NCBI GenBank assembly: GCA_937892115.1
Contig: CALAUI010000020.1
Span: 62,001-126,000, forward strand
DNA length: 64,000 bases
Direction: 5' to 3'
DNA from: an uncultured Clostridia bacterium
Lineage (GTDB): Bacteria > Bacillota > Clostridia > Oscillospirales > Acutalibacteraceae
Both the position numbers and the translations under genes were made by a program. How positions within the stretch are numbered: the first letter of the stretch is position 1; every line of letters begins with the position of its first letter. Under the pieces are notes generated by a model. It did no database searches and was not told the DNA's origin. It saw nothing but the letters and a program-made list of their open reading frames with translations. Positions 32,854 to 41,654 of this stretch are shown one piece after another.

Positions 32854-35800
32854 ATCTTGCTTATCCTGAATTTGAAAGTATAGTCTTTGAAGCCCTTGAG
32901 CTTATAGGGCTTGTGAAGGGTTGCACAGCCGGGCATATCTCCGCCTACGCCTCTCATTGCACCGTCAAGACAAAGGGTCAGATAATCGTCCTTTTCAAGC
33001 TCAAACAGATGCTTTGCCTTGTCAAGCTTTTCGGGATTATACATACCGTAATTGAAGCCGAAGGGGATATCCATGGCGTCAATTTTAAGGCCGCTTCCGT
33101 TGGCATCGGTAATGCTGAGAGTTCTTACGTCGGTCCTGTGGCCGTTTTCCTGAGGTCTCATATATCTGTGCTCAAGCGCTTCAACGGTCATTGAATGGCA
33201 GGCGATTTTTGCACCCGTCTTTCTGTCGCAGTAGGTTTCGTGAGGGCCTCTGCCGTACCAGGCAACGTCGGTTAAATCCGTGCGGATACCCAGACGCACG
33301 CCGACCTTCAGCATGGGAATGAGCAGTCCCTTTGCCGAATGACTGACCGTGATTTCACCTGCGGGTGAGAAAAGATAGGTCGTATTTACGCCGGAAACGA
33401 AGGGAGCCGTCCAACTGACGGTTACCTCAACGCCGGAGGGAGTTGAAGCCGCCTTCACGGAGGAAGCCACCGTCATTGCGGTTGAACGCTTCCACTGATA
33501 GAGGGGATGAACGCCGGAAACGAAGGGAGCGAAGTTCAGATACTCTCTGTCGTTATCCGTAAGAGCTCTGAAGAAGTCCGGCTTCATGGGAGTCATGAGA
33601 TATTCCCTGCCGCCGTAAATCAGAGATGCGAGCGCACCGTTTACGATTTTTGCGGAAAAGCTTTCGCCGAGGATATCCACGTCGCGGCCCTTCTGTCTGA
33701 ATTTAAGGTCGCCGTTTGCGGGGATGACGTCTGCGGCTGCCTTTTCTCTGATAATTATCTGCGAGAAGCTGACTTCAAATCCGGGCTCTGCCCAGGGCTT
33801 CGGGGTATTCAGCAGGAAGCGGACGGTAAGAATCAGCTCGCCTTCGGGATATTTTGCCGTATCATAGGGAAGGCAGACCGTTTCTTCGCTCATGGGAGCA
33901 ATTGCGGTATTTTTGAGTATTCCGCTTTCAACCTCTTTGCCGTCAAGGGTGAGAGACCAGGCGAAATCGTATTCGGAGGTATCAACAAAGTAATTCTTAT
34001 TCTTGATTGTTACTTTGCCGTTCTTTGCATCGGAATCGGTTACCTCAAGATTACAGTAAACCTTCTTGACCTCCCAGTATGAGGGCTGGGGCTGTCTGTC
34101 GGCGGTAATGATACCGTTGGCGCAGAAATAATAGCTTGTGCTGCCCTCGTCAAAGTCACCGCCGTAGAGCCATTTCTCTTCGCCGTTTTCAACTTTTCTG
34201 ATGGACTGGTCAACGTAGTCCCAGATGAAGCCGCCTGCCATGTGGTCGTATTTTTCAAAATCGTCCACGTATTCCTTGAAATTGCCCAGACTGTTTTCCA
34301 TGGCGTGAGCATATTCACAGTAGATTACGGGATGATCGGCATATACCTTCTGAGGAATGGGCTTATTGTCTGCCGCAAGGATATTTGCGACGTTATCGTA
34401 AAGAGAGGTCTTGAATTCCTTTTGCTCAACCATGAGCTTTACAAGACTCTCAACCGGGTACATTCTGCTGATGAAATCGGATTTTGTGAAATCAAAATCA
34501 CCCTCATAGTGAACGGGACGGCTCTTGTCAAGAGCGAGGATGGCATTCTTTTCGTGAACGAAATTCATACCGTCACCCGCTTCGTTTCCGAGTGACCAGA
34601 AGCAGACACAGGCATGGCTTCTGTCACGAAGCACCATTCTGCGGGCTCTGTCAATGACGGCTTCCTTGAAATCGGGATTGTCACCGGGGCAGTTCTTACG
34701 GCGGACACCGTGGCTTTCAACGTCCGCTTCGTCCATAACGTAAAAGCCCAGCTCGTCACACATTTCGTACAGCTTCTCTTTATTGGGATAGTGGCTGGTA
34801 CGAATGGCATTGATGTTTGCCTGCTTCATCAGATACAAATCCTGACGGTATCTTTCCTCGGGGATTGCCCAGCCGTTATCGGGGTCAAAATCGTGTCTGT
34901 TTACGCCCTTGATGATGACCTTGCGGTTGTTGATATATAAAACGTTGCCTTTGATTTCAACCTTTTTGTAGCCGAATTTGACGGATTTGACGGAGAGGAT
35001 ATTCTTACCCTTTTTAAGTGCGATTACAAGCTGATAAAGCTCCGGCTTTTCGGCGCTCCACTGCCTTGCGTTTTCTTCGGTATGGCTGAAATGAAGGACG
35101 GTCTTTCCTGCCTTTGCGCTGACGGCTTCGGAAGCGATTTTTCTTGCTTTGCCGTTTTCGTAAACGGATACCTCTAAGGTGCAGTCCTGCTTTTCCTTCA
35201 GATAGTTTTCAAGCGTTACCTCAAGGGAGAGAACGCCGTCTTTATAATCATCGGAAAGAGAGGCATCGGCAAAGAAATCGCGGATGCAGATTTTTTCCTC
35301 CGCATAGAGATAAACGTCTCTGTAAATGCCGCTGAGGAACCACATATCCTGGTCTTCAAGATATGTGCCGTCGGTGTATCTGAATACCTCTACGGTGATT
35401 TTGTTTTCACCGGCGCAGACGTAATCCGTAACGTCAAATTCAGCGGGAGTCATTGAACCCTGTGAATAGCCCACTCTCCTGCCGTTTATGTAGAGGAAAA
35501 AGCCCGCTTTTACGGCACCGAAATGGATGAATATTTCCTTGCCCTCAAAGCTTTCCGGGAGGGTGAAGCTGCGGCGGTAAATGCCGATTTCATTAAGGGA
35601 ATGGCTTATTTTGGGAATTTCACTTTTTACGGTTGAAATTGCTTTCGGATAAAAGGCGCACAAATAAATGGGCTTGCCGTAGCCCTTTAACTGCCAAAGA
35701 GAGGGGACTTCAATGTCATCCCATGAGCTGTCATCGTAATTTTCGGCATAGTAATCGGTCCTGACGTTGTCAACACCGGTCTGCCAGTAAAATTTCCATA

Positions 35801-35945
35801 TACCGTTAAGCAGCAGGTAATCGGGAGCGGGATTTCCCTTTACAGCATCGCTTACGGTTTTGCGGGGAAGGGCGGTATTGTGGCCGTCTTCCTTATTCTC
35901 TTTGATTATGTAGGGATTTTCCCAGTATCTGAGCTCATTCATCAT
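32850..35945 (-). CDS. lacZ: Glycoside hydrolase family 2 beta-galactosidase (LacZ type)
   Basis: 1031-residue GH2 enzyme close in length to E. coli LacZ. The N-terminal jelly roll carries NGIWKFYW, DIEVPSLWQLKGYGKPIY and NEIGIYRRSF. The TIM barrel has GVNRHDFDPDNGWA, the acid/base Glu in FWSLGNEAGDGMNF and the nucleophile Glu in PVIYCEYAHAMENSLGN. The C-terminal Bgal_small_N domain is present (DVAWYGRGPHETYCDRKTGA). No signal peptide. No lactose transporter or regulator is adjacent; ybaK is coupled downstream. Ribosome site AAAGGA. Confidence 0.93.
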   Translation of the reverse strand: MMNELRYWENPYIIKENKEDGHNTALPRKTVSDAVKGNPAPDYLLLNGIWKFYWQTGVDNVRTDYYAENYDDSSWDDIEVPSLWQLKGYGKPIYLCAFYPKAISTVKSEIPKISHSLNEIGIYRRSFTLPESFEGKEIFIHFGAVKAGFFLYINGRRVGYSQGSMTPAEFDVTDYVCAGENKITVEVFRYTDGTYLEDQDMWFLSGIYRDVYLYAEEKICIRDFFADASLSDDYKDGVLSLEVTLENYLKEKQDCTLEVSVYENGKARKIASEAVSAKAGKTVLHFSHTEENARQWSAEKPELYQLVIALKKGKNILSVKSVKFGYKKVEIKGNVLYINNRKVIIKGVNRHDFDPDNGWAIPEERYRQDLYLMKQANINAIRTSHYPNKEKLYEMCDELGFYVMDEADVESHGVRRKNCPGDNPDFKEAVIDRARRMVLRDRSHACVCFWSLGNEAGDGMNFVHEKNAILALDKSRPVHYEGDFDFTKSDFISRMYPVESLVKLMVEQKEFKTSLYDNVANILAADNKPIPQKVYADHPVIYCEYAHAMENSLGNFKEYVDDFEKYDHMAGGFIWDYVDQSIRKVENGEEKWLYGGDFDEGSTSYYFCANGIITADRQPQPSYWEVKKVYCNLEVTDSDAKNGKVTIKNKNYFVDTSEYDFAWSLTLDGKEVESGILKNTAIAPMSEETVCLPYDTAKYPEGELILTVRFLLNTPKPWAEPGFEVSFSQIIIREKAAADVIPANGDLKFRQKGRDVDILGESFSAKIVNGALASLIYGGREYLMTPMKPDFFRALTDNDREYLNFAPFVSGVHPLYQWKRSTAMTVASSVKAASTPSGVEVTVSWTAPFVSGVNTTYLFSPAGEITVSHSAKGLLIPMLKVGVRLGIRTDLTDVAWYGRGPHETYCDRKTGAKIACHSMTVEALEHRYMRPQENGHRTDVRTLSITDANGSGLKIDAMDIPFGFNYGMYNPEKLDKAKHLFELEKDDYLTLCLDGAMRGVGGDMPGCATLHKPYKLKGFKDYTFKFRISKI

Positions 35946-36005
35946 AAACAGGCATCCTTTCCCGAAAAAATAAATTACACATTATTTTAACACACATAAA
36001 ACGCT

Positions 36006-36033
36006 TTGTAAATATTCGCCGATATGATATAAT
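36006..36033 (+). promoter_or_regulatory. Promoter of the CYTH gene
   Basis: TTGTAA (36006-36011), 16-base spacer, TATAAT (36028-36033), 20 bases before the start codon. Confidence 0.6.
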
Positions 36034-36053
36034 GTGAAAGAGGTGAGCTTTAT

Positions 36054-36542
36054 ATGGAAATCGAGAGAAAATGGCTCGTGAAAAAAGAAAAAATACCCTA
36101 TGACCTTGAAAAGCTGGAATCGGAGGAAATCGAGCAGGCATATATTTCCTTTTCCCCGACGATAAGAGTAAGAAAAATTGACGGCAGGAGGTTCATCCTT
36201 ACCGTCAAATCAAAGACAAGTTCAAAGCTGTCAAGAGAGGAATACGAAACGGATATCACAAAAGAGGACTATAACGGGCTGATAAAAAAATCGGAGGGAA
36301 GAGTCATTTCCAAAACAAGGTATCTCAACAGACGTGCGGACGGTCTGCTTGAGGAAATAGACATTTTCCACGGCGAATTTGACGGACTCTGTTATATGGA
36401 AATCGAATTCGGCGACGAGAAAGCCGCAGAGGATTTTCCCTCACCCGAATGGGTTGACAGAGACGTATCAAGTGAAAAAGGATACTCCAACGGCGACCTT
36501 GCAAAATACGGAATGCCGAAAGAAGCAGCAACGAATAGTTAA
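36054..36542 (+). CDS. CYTH-domain triphosphatase-like protein
   Basis: 162-residue CYTH protein. The signature ExExK appears as MEIERKWLV at the N-terminus. Further charged strands lining the tunnel are TIRVRKIDGRRFILTVKSK, REEYETDI, VISKTRYLNRRADGLLEEIDIFHG and CYMEIEFGDEKAA. Bacterial members act on inorganic triphosphate or ThTP; the exact substrate is not deducible. It is a single-gene unit between lacZ and repeat region B. Confidence 0.87.
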   Translation: MEIERKWLVKKEKIPYDLEKLESEEIEQAYISFSPTIRVRKIDGRRFILTVKSKTSSKLSREEYETDITKEDYNGLIKKSEGRVISKTRYLNRRADGLLEEIDIFHGEFDGLCYMEIEFGDEKAAEDFPSPEWVDRDVSSEKGYSNGDLAKYGMPKEAATNS

Positions 36543-36589
36543 TATTGAATAATGAAGAGAGAATAGTTGCGGGACGCTTTGCGACATTA

Positions 36590-37210
36590 ACGGCTTAAAA
36601 CCAAACACTATAATTTCCATAATAAATGCAGGCACTTACCTTCAGATAAATGCCTGCCTCAATACTTACATTATTTAGTTTGGTATGTTCTTCGCTTATA
36701 TATTCAAGCAGTAGCAAAGCGCAGATTAGTGTGCTCGGCACGGCTCCGCCGCCTGTGGCGGATGCAGGAGCCCTGCCGAGAGGAAGAAACACAGAGCAAT
36801 GCGATGCGCTTCAAGCGAGCAGTGCGACAATGTTTCTGACCGATTATACTTTTTCCTTCAAAGCACGCTTTCATAACACGGAGGCAAAAAATCGCTTAAG
36901 CCAAAACATCTTTATTCAATAAAGAAGAAGGCACTTACCTTCAGATAAATGCCTGCCTCAATACTTACATTATTTAGTTTGGTATGTTCTTCGTTTATAT
37001 ATTCAAGCAGTAGCGAAGCGCAGATTAGTTTGAGTGAAGAAAGTCGTTTTACGAATGAACACAGTACTTCTGTACGGGGAATGAGTAAAACGGCTTAAAA
37101 CCAAACACTATAATTTCCATAATAAATGCAGGCACTTACCTTCAGATAAATGCCCGCATATTAACAACTATTTCTTGTTTGGTTTGTTCTTCACCAAAAT
37201 AATCAAGCGA
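36590..37210 (-). repeat. Composite intergenic repeat region B (alpha-beta-alpha-delta-alpha, inverted)
   Basis: About 620 non-coding bases in the opposite orientation to regions A and C. Three alpha copies (about 36590-36714, 36890-37013, 37090-37209) each carry CAGGCACTTACCTTCAGATA (or a close form) opposite a CCTG arm, and TTTAGTTTGGTATGTTCTTCG or a close variant. Beta lies at 36733-36880 and delta at about 37020-37092. The first two alpha copies are nearly identical over their right halves (about 80 bases), indicating recent duplication. The region ends next to the 5S rRNA terminator. Confidence 0.85.
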
Positions 37211-37214
37211 AAAG

Positions 37215-37248
37215 AAAGGAAAAGAAACAGCCACCCTATTGGGTGGCT
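37215..37248 (-). terminator. Terminator of the 5S rRNA gene
   Basis: AGCCACCC (37229-37236) and GGGTGGCT (37241-37248) form a perfect 8-bp stem with loop TATT. The minus-strand transcript continues as a U/C-rich run. Confidence 0.8.
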
Positions 37249-37257
37249 GCTGTTTGT

Positions 37258-37373
37258 GTTGGCGTCATCCTATCTTCCCGGGAGGCTGCCCTCCAAGTAT
37301 TGTCGGCACTGCTGAGCTTAACTACCGTGTTCGGGATGGGAACGGGTGGACCCTCAGCGTCATAAACACCAAC
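37258..37373 (-). rRNA. rrf: 5S ribosomal RNA, unlinked to 16S/23S
   Basis: About 116 nt. Read on the minus strand it contains CACCCGTTCCCATCCCGAAC and ACGGTAGTTAAGCTC, the conserved loop B/C region. GTTGGTG at the 5' end (37367-37373) pairs with CGCCAAC at the 3' end (37258-37264) to form helix I. The start is placed by that helix and could be off by a base or two. Upstream on the same strand is a protein gene rather than 23S rRNA, so this is an orphan 5S copy with its own promoter and terminator. Confidence 0.92.
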
Positions 37374-37410
37374 TTCGGAAACGCTACGGCGTTTTCTTGA
37401 ATGCTTGACT

Positions 37411-37439
37411 ATTATAATTCCCGTTTCGCCATTTGTCAA
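37411..37439 (-). promoter_or_regulatory. Consensus promoter of the orphan 5S rRNA gene
   Basis: Minus-strand TTGACA (37434-37439), exactly 17 bases, TATAAT (37411-37416): a perfect sigma-A consensus. Transcription should begin about 30 bases before the mature 5S end. Confidence 0.9.
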
Positions 37440-37498
37440 GCATTTTTTCAAAATTTTTTCAGCGTTATCCGAAAAGTGTTGATATAAAAAGAAATGAA

Positions 37499-38800
37499 TT
37501 ATTTTCTCGTAACCTTGAGAACGGTTGAATTAACGGTATTCTGCCACTTGTCAACGGCATCTCTGTCATAGACCGCGGGGGCTGATTCAAGGGCTTTCTT
37601 CATCTTTGAGCCCTTCATGATGCCTCCGAGAATCGCAAAGAAATAGGGGGGATTTCTCATTCCCTTTACGAATTTTGCCAGCAGGGAGGGAACGCTCGTT
37701 TTTGTACCTGCGCCCGCAAGGTCCGAGGACTGAATGACCTCGTTGTCAAAGAGGAAATCAACGCCCTCGCCGGGAAGCTCAAGCAGGGAGTTTTTGAGTC
37801 CCTCGTTTTTGGAGGTGAAGCCGCCGTATTTCTTATGGAATTCACGGTTATATTTCCAGAGAGTGTTTATATCTGCATTTCCCGCGTCTGTGATTGTTTT
37901 CGCAAGAAGTCTGCCTGCGTTGAGGGAAAGGTCAATGCCCATACCGTTCATGGGAGTGGTCATAAATGCGCTGTCGCCTGCTGCGGCGTAACCGTCAGCC
38001 ACCATCAGTGCAAGAGGACGGCGTACGGGGATAATGCCGTTCTGACCGCCGTGAAGGATTTCGCTGCCGATATATTTATGATCTTTTCTGAATTTTTCAA
38101 CGTGCTTATCGTAAAGCTCGTCTGTCAGAGGATCGATTCTGCCGATGAGGATATCCACGCTGTCTGCATTCGTACAGCACCAGGAAAGGCCCTGCTCACG
38201 GTTATGGCAGAGGAATACCTCAAAGGGAATTTCGGGCATCGTATCGTCGGTTTTATTGTAATACGCCCTTTTTGCGTAGAATAAATCGCCTCTGCCGGGA
38301 GTTTTTTCAATGCCGAAGGATGAGGGCAGATTGCTTCTCACGGGAGAGAATACGCCCGCAGCATCAATGACCAGATCGCCCTTGATATCGCCCGCATCGG
38401 TGGCAATGCCGGTTACTCTGTTTCCCTCGGTAAGGGGACCGGTAATCTCTGTGCCGAAGCTGAATTTAACGCCCTTTTCCTCTGCGAAATCAAGGAGCAT
38501 ATTGATAAGGGGCTTACGCCACATGATTTTTTGTCTGTTTTCGTCTGTGTAATTGATGATTACGTTTGTCTTGTATGCGGGACTTACAAAGGCACAGTCA
38601 CCTCTGAATCTCCAGATATCGTCGGGAATTTCCTTACCCGTTATTTCGGAAAGAAGGGAAAAGGTGAATCTGTCTTCCCAGTCGTGACCGAGCTCGTTTC
38701 TCTGCTTCTTTTCATAAACCGTTACATCGTGACCTTTTTCCGAAAGCAAAGCCGCCGCAACAAGACCTGCGTGGCCCGCACCTGCTACCGTGATTTTCAT
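37499..38800 (-). CDS. FAD-dependent oxidoreductase, geranylgeranyl-reductase-like
   Basis: 433-residue flavoprotein. The dinucleotide-binding fold opens with MKITVAGAGHAGLVAAALLSEKG, followed by VTVYEKKQR. DLVIDAAGVFSPVRSNLP and GYAAAGDSAFMTTPMNGMG (FAD ribityl motif GD) match the geranylgeranyl reductase/halogenase-like group. C-terminal residues are helical and basic. The substrate is unknown. The ATG at 38800 follows GAGGAG; the longer frame lacks a ribosome site. It lies downstream of a large lipoprotein gene but a terminator separates them. Confidence 0.82.
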   Translation of the reverse strand: MKITVAGAGHAGLVAAALLSEKGHDVTVYEKKQRNELGHDWEDRFTFSLLSEITGKEIPDDIWRFRGDCAFVSPAYKTNVIINYTDENRQKIMWRKPLINMLLDFAEEKGVKFSFGTEITGPLTEGNRVTGIATDAGDIKGDLVIDAAGVFSPVRSNLPSSFGIEKTPGRGDLFYAKRAYYNKTDDTMPEIPFEVFLCHNREQGLSWCCTNADSVDILIGRIDPLTDELYDKHVEKFRKDHKYIGSEILHGGQNGIIPVRRPLALMVADGYAAAGDSAFMTTPMNGMGIDLSLNAGRLLAKTITDAGNADINTLWKYNREFHKKYGGFTSKNEGLKNSLLELPGEGVDFLFDNEVIQSSDLAGAGTKTSVPSLLAKFVKGMRNPPYFFAILGGIMKGSKMKKALESAPAVYDRDAVDKWQNTVNSTVLKVTRK

Positions 38801-38832
38801 TTTATATCTCCTCAATTCTCTTATCAATCAAA

Positions 38833-38854
38833 GAGCACGGTAAAAACCGTGCTC
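38833..38854 (-). terminator. Terminator of the 627-residue lipoprotein gene
   Basis: GAGCACGGT (38833-38841) and ACCGTGCTC (38846-38854) form a 9-bp stem. The minus-strand flank is TTTGATTG, so the U tract is short. Confidence 0.65.
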
Positions 38855-38863
38855 CGTGTTATT

Positions 38864-40747
38864 TCAGCCGTCCTGCTCAAGCTTTACCTTGTAAATGAAG
38901 CCGTTGTTGCTTGTTCCGACGACCTTGGCATCGCCGTTTGCAAACGTGCCGTTGCCGGAATTGGTATTGCCGAGCATAAATACGTTTTTGCCCGAACGGC
39001 AGACGGTCATTGCTCTGTCTGTGCCGGAGCCGCCGAAGGAGCGTGCCTGCATCTTGCGTCCGCCGTTTGAAACGGTCCAGATGAAGCTGTCGTAGTTACC
39101 CTTGTTTTCCCAGGGGAAGTCTCTGTTGGTGGAGGTTGTATAACCCGTGACCGCATAGCCGCCGTCAATCGGGGTAATACCTGTAACGAAATCATTTTCA
39201 AATCCGATAAGCGCCTGATGCCAGAGCTTGTCGCCCTTTGAATTGAACTTGATGATAATGCCGTCGTAGGTGCCGGATTCGCCGCCGTTATGCTGACCGG
39301 CGAGGGATAACTGCGCACCTGCATCGGATACGGAATAGTAACCTGCTACAACGCAGCCGCCGTCGTTTCCGACAACGACGTTATGGATAATCATTCTTCC
39401 TGTTTCGCTGATACCCTTTGCCCAGTTCCAGCCGCCTTCGCTGTTGATTCTGGCAATAACGGCATGATATCTCTTATTATCCGAACCTTCGATTTTTGCG
39501 AAATCGCCGTCATTGTTAACTGTTTCAATAGCGAGATATGCGGAGCCGTCGCCGGTGGTGGCAATATCAAATACCGCGCAGTGCTTTGAGCCGGAAAGTG
39601 CCTTGACCCATGCAATCTTACCGTCCTTGCCGTATTTTGCAACGTAGGCCTTAAGCTTGCCGTCACCCGTATTCTTAAGGTCGCCGTCGGTGCTTTCGCT
39701 CTTGCCGCCTATCATGAATCCGCCGTCGGGAGTAGCCGCTACCGCATAAGCTATGTCACCCTTGCTGCCGCCGAACATCTTTGTCCATCTGAGGTTGCCG
39801 GAAGCGTCAAATTTGCTTACGACCGCTTCAACGGTATCCTTGCACTTGTATGCGGAATCGTCTGCAAGGTTGGATGCGAGTGTATAACCTACCGCAATGA
39901 TACTGCCGTCGGTGAGCACCGCAACGTCCTCGTATGAGGTCGCGTCGTTGCCGCTGACTATCTTTGACCAGGATTTCTGACCGTCTGAGGTGTATTTTAC
40001 GATAACTGCGGAGGAATAATCCGTCTTTTTATTGTTTGCGTTGCTCATGATCGAGCCGATTGCGACTACACCGCCGTCCGTAGTGGTTGCGGAGCCGGTA
40101 AAGTTACAGCTTGCTCCGTTGCCGAAGGTATTAGCCGTTACCGCTTTGATATCCTTCGTCTCGATAATCCTTGTTCCCGTTTCGGTGGTAAAGCTGTAGG
40201 GAGGATTCGTGACGATAGCTCTGGTGGTTTCCTTTGTGGGAGCTACGGTATTGTCAACTACGGAAACCTTTTTATCGTCCTTTTTATCGTCTTTCTTATT
40301 ATCTGTCTTTGAGGATTCGTTTGCCTTTGTCTTATCGTCTTTTGTCTTTTTGTTTTCCTTGGTGGAGCCGATAACGGTGGTTATCTGGGTGGTCGTGAGA
40401 TTATTCTGATCCTTCTTGATTATTACGTCCTCGGGATCATCCTTATCCTCTACGATATAGCCCTCTTTTTCCGCAAATTCGATTACCTTCTGATAATCCT
40501 TTTTGGGAAGGGAATCAAGATTTCCGTCAAATTTGTATTTTTCGCCGAGAGCATCCTTGACGATTTCCGCCAGCTCTCCGTCGCCGATTTCAACGGGCTG
40601 ATAGGAGCCCTCACCGGGAGCCCAGGTCACGCCCGTGGTAGTGGTGGTATCGTTGACCTTTTCTCTCTTTGTGCAGGCGGTGAATATTGTAACGACCAAT
40701 ACGAAGCACAGAGCCAGTGCAATCAATGAACTGAATTTGTTTTTCAT
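38864..40747 (-). CDS. Large secreted lipoprotein with beta-propeller-like repeats
   Basis: 627 residues. The signal peptide ends in the lipobox TIFTAC (Cys about residue 24), so it is a membrane lipoprotein. A Thr-rich spacer, a short helical domain (about residues 45-100) and a Lys/Asp-rich linker (about 115-165, many KDDKK) precede repeats from residue 195 on. Each repeat has a pattern like DGG-hydrophobic-V-A-GY followed by VSKFDASGNLRWTKMFGG; six or so are visible, as in SBBP-type propeller repeats. Function unknown. The ATG follows GGAGGAG, and an 18-base palindrome overlaps the predicted transcription start. Confidence 0.75.
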   Translation of the reverse strand: MKNKFSSLIALALCFVLVVTIFTACTKREKVNDTTTTTGVTWAPGEGSYQPVEIGDGELAEIVKDALGEKYKFDGNLDSLPKKDYQKVIEFAEKEGYIVEDKDDPEDVIIKKDQNNLTTTQITTVIGSTKENKKTKDDKTKANESSKTDNKKDDKKDDKKVSVVDNTVAPTKETTRAIVTNPPYSFTTETGTRIIETKDIKAVTANTFGNGASCNFTGSATTTDGGVVAIGSIMSNANNKKTDYSSAVIVKYTSDGQKSWSKIVSGNDATSYEDVAVLTDGSIIAVGYTLASNLADDSAYKCKDTVEAVVSKFDASGNLRWTKMFGGSKGDIAYAVAATPDGGFMIGGKSESTDGDLKNTGDGKLKAYVAKYGKDGKIAWVKALSGSKHCAVFDIATTGDGSAYLAIETVNNDGDFAKIEGSDNKRYHAVIARINSEGGWNWAKGISETGRMIIHNVVVGNDGGCVVAGYYSVSDAGAQLSLAGQHNGGESGTYDGIIIKFNSKGDKLWHQALIGFENDFVTGITPIDGGYAVTGYTTSTNRDFPWENKGNYDSFIWTVSNGGRKMQARSFGGSGTDRAMTVCRSGKNVFMLGNTNSGNGTFANGDAKVVGTSNNGFIYKVKLEQDG

Positions 40748-40771
40748 GTCAGTCCTCCTCCGTAACATTCA

Positions 40772-40789
40772 GATTGTCATGTGACAATC
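40772..40789. promoter_or_regulatory. Perfect palindrome at the start site of the lipoprotein gene (probable operator)
   Basis: GATTGTCA and TGACAATC, two bases apart, give an 18-base palindrome immediately downstream of the -10 box. No U run follows on either strand, so an operator is more likely than a terminator. Confidence 0.6.
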
Positions 40790-40791
40790 AT

Positions 40792-40820
40792 AATCTAACA
40801 CATCCGATATCCAAAATCAA
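40792..40820 (-). promoter_or_regulatory. Promoter of the lipoprotein gene
   Basis: Minus-strand TTGATT (40815-40820), 17-base spacer, TAGATT (40792-40797). The -10 is weak, which fits a regulated promoter. Confidence 0.5.
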
Positions 40821-40920
40821 TTAAATTCCGTTTTATATAAAAAAAGTTTACAAATGGCTTTAATATGGTTTTTATTTATTGTATAATCTGCTTAACTGAT
40901 ATATCACGAGGTTGTATGTT

Positions 40921-41553
40921 ATGACAAAAAAGGAAAGAGCGCTTGCCGCAGTTGAAGCGCTTGAAAAAAGATATCCCGATGCAATATGCTCCCTGAATGC
41001 GGAAAATCCGCTTCAGCTTATCATCGCCACCAGACTGTCGGCGCAATGCACCGATGCGAGAGTCAATCTCGTGACTCCCGCTCTGTTTGAAAAATACAGA
41101 ACGGTTGAGGATTTTGCAAACGCAAGAGTTGAGGACGTAGAGGAAATCATACATTCCTGCGGATTTTTCAGAGGCAAGGCAAGGGATATTATCGGAATGT
41201 GCCGTAAGATGATTGACGACTATGACGGAGAGGTGCCCGATACGATGGAAAAGCTCACCTCATTACCCGGAGTCGGCAGGAAAACCGCCAATCTGATCCT
41301 CGGCGACGTTTACAAAAAGCCCGCTGTGGTGGCGGATACTCACCTTATCAGAATTTCAAATCTGCTGGGGCTTGTTGACACGAAGGATCCGTTCAAGGTT
41401 GAGACGGAATTGCGCAAAATTCTGCCTCCCGACAAGAGCAACGACTTCTGTCACAGATGCGTGCTGCACGGCAGAGATACCTGCATTTCGGGACGCCCGA
41501 AATGTGAAATTTGTGTAATGTGTACAATTTGCAAAAGTGCGGGGAAAAAGTGA
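40921..41553 (+). CDS. nth: Endonuclease III (DNA glycosylase/AP lyase)
   Basis: 210-residue Nth, which removes oxidised pyrimidines and cleaves AP sites. The helix-hairpin-helix with catalytic Lys is LTSLPGVGRKTANLILGD, and the catalytic Asp is in AVVADTHLIRISNLLG. The [4Fe-4S] cluster ligands are in CVLHGRDTCISGRPKCEICV (first three or four Cys) with the last Cys just after. The ATG at 40921 follows GAGG; a TTG at 40912 overlaps that site. An OGG1-like glycosylase gene follows 101 bases downstream, so two base-excision enzymes are adjacent. Confidence 0.94.
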   Translation: MTKKERALAAVEALEKRYPDAICSLNAENPLQLIIATRLSAQCTDARVNLVTPALFEKYRTVEDFANARVEDVEEIIHSCGFFRGKARDIIGMCRKMIDDYDGEVPDTMEKLTSLPGVGRKTANLILGDVYKKPAVVADTHLIRISNLLGLVDTKDPFKVETELRKILPPDKSNDFCHRCVLHGRDTCISGRPKCEICVMCTICKSAGKK

Positions 41554-41654
41554 AAAACTGCGTGAATAATGTGAAGAAATAAGGCAAAAACCTTTATTTT
41601 TCATAGGAAAACTGAGTGAAAAAGCCGAAGTTATTCACTATTTGAGGCGAAATT

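Noticed and set aside
36595..36792. Minus-strand open frame in repeat region B
   Set aside because: It crosses the alpha/beta border, has no ribosome site and overlaps another spurious frame on the other strand.
36590..37210. CRISPR array from the three alpha copies
   Set aside because: Copies are about 120 bases, irregularly spaced and separated by other repeat modules, with no cas genes.
41565..41605. Hairpin after nth (AAGG/CCTT) as a terminator
   Set aside because: The stem is only four pairs and the loop is A-rich; nth and the OGG1-like gene may be cotranscribed.
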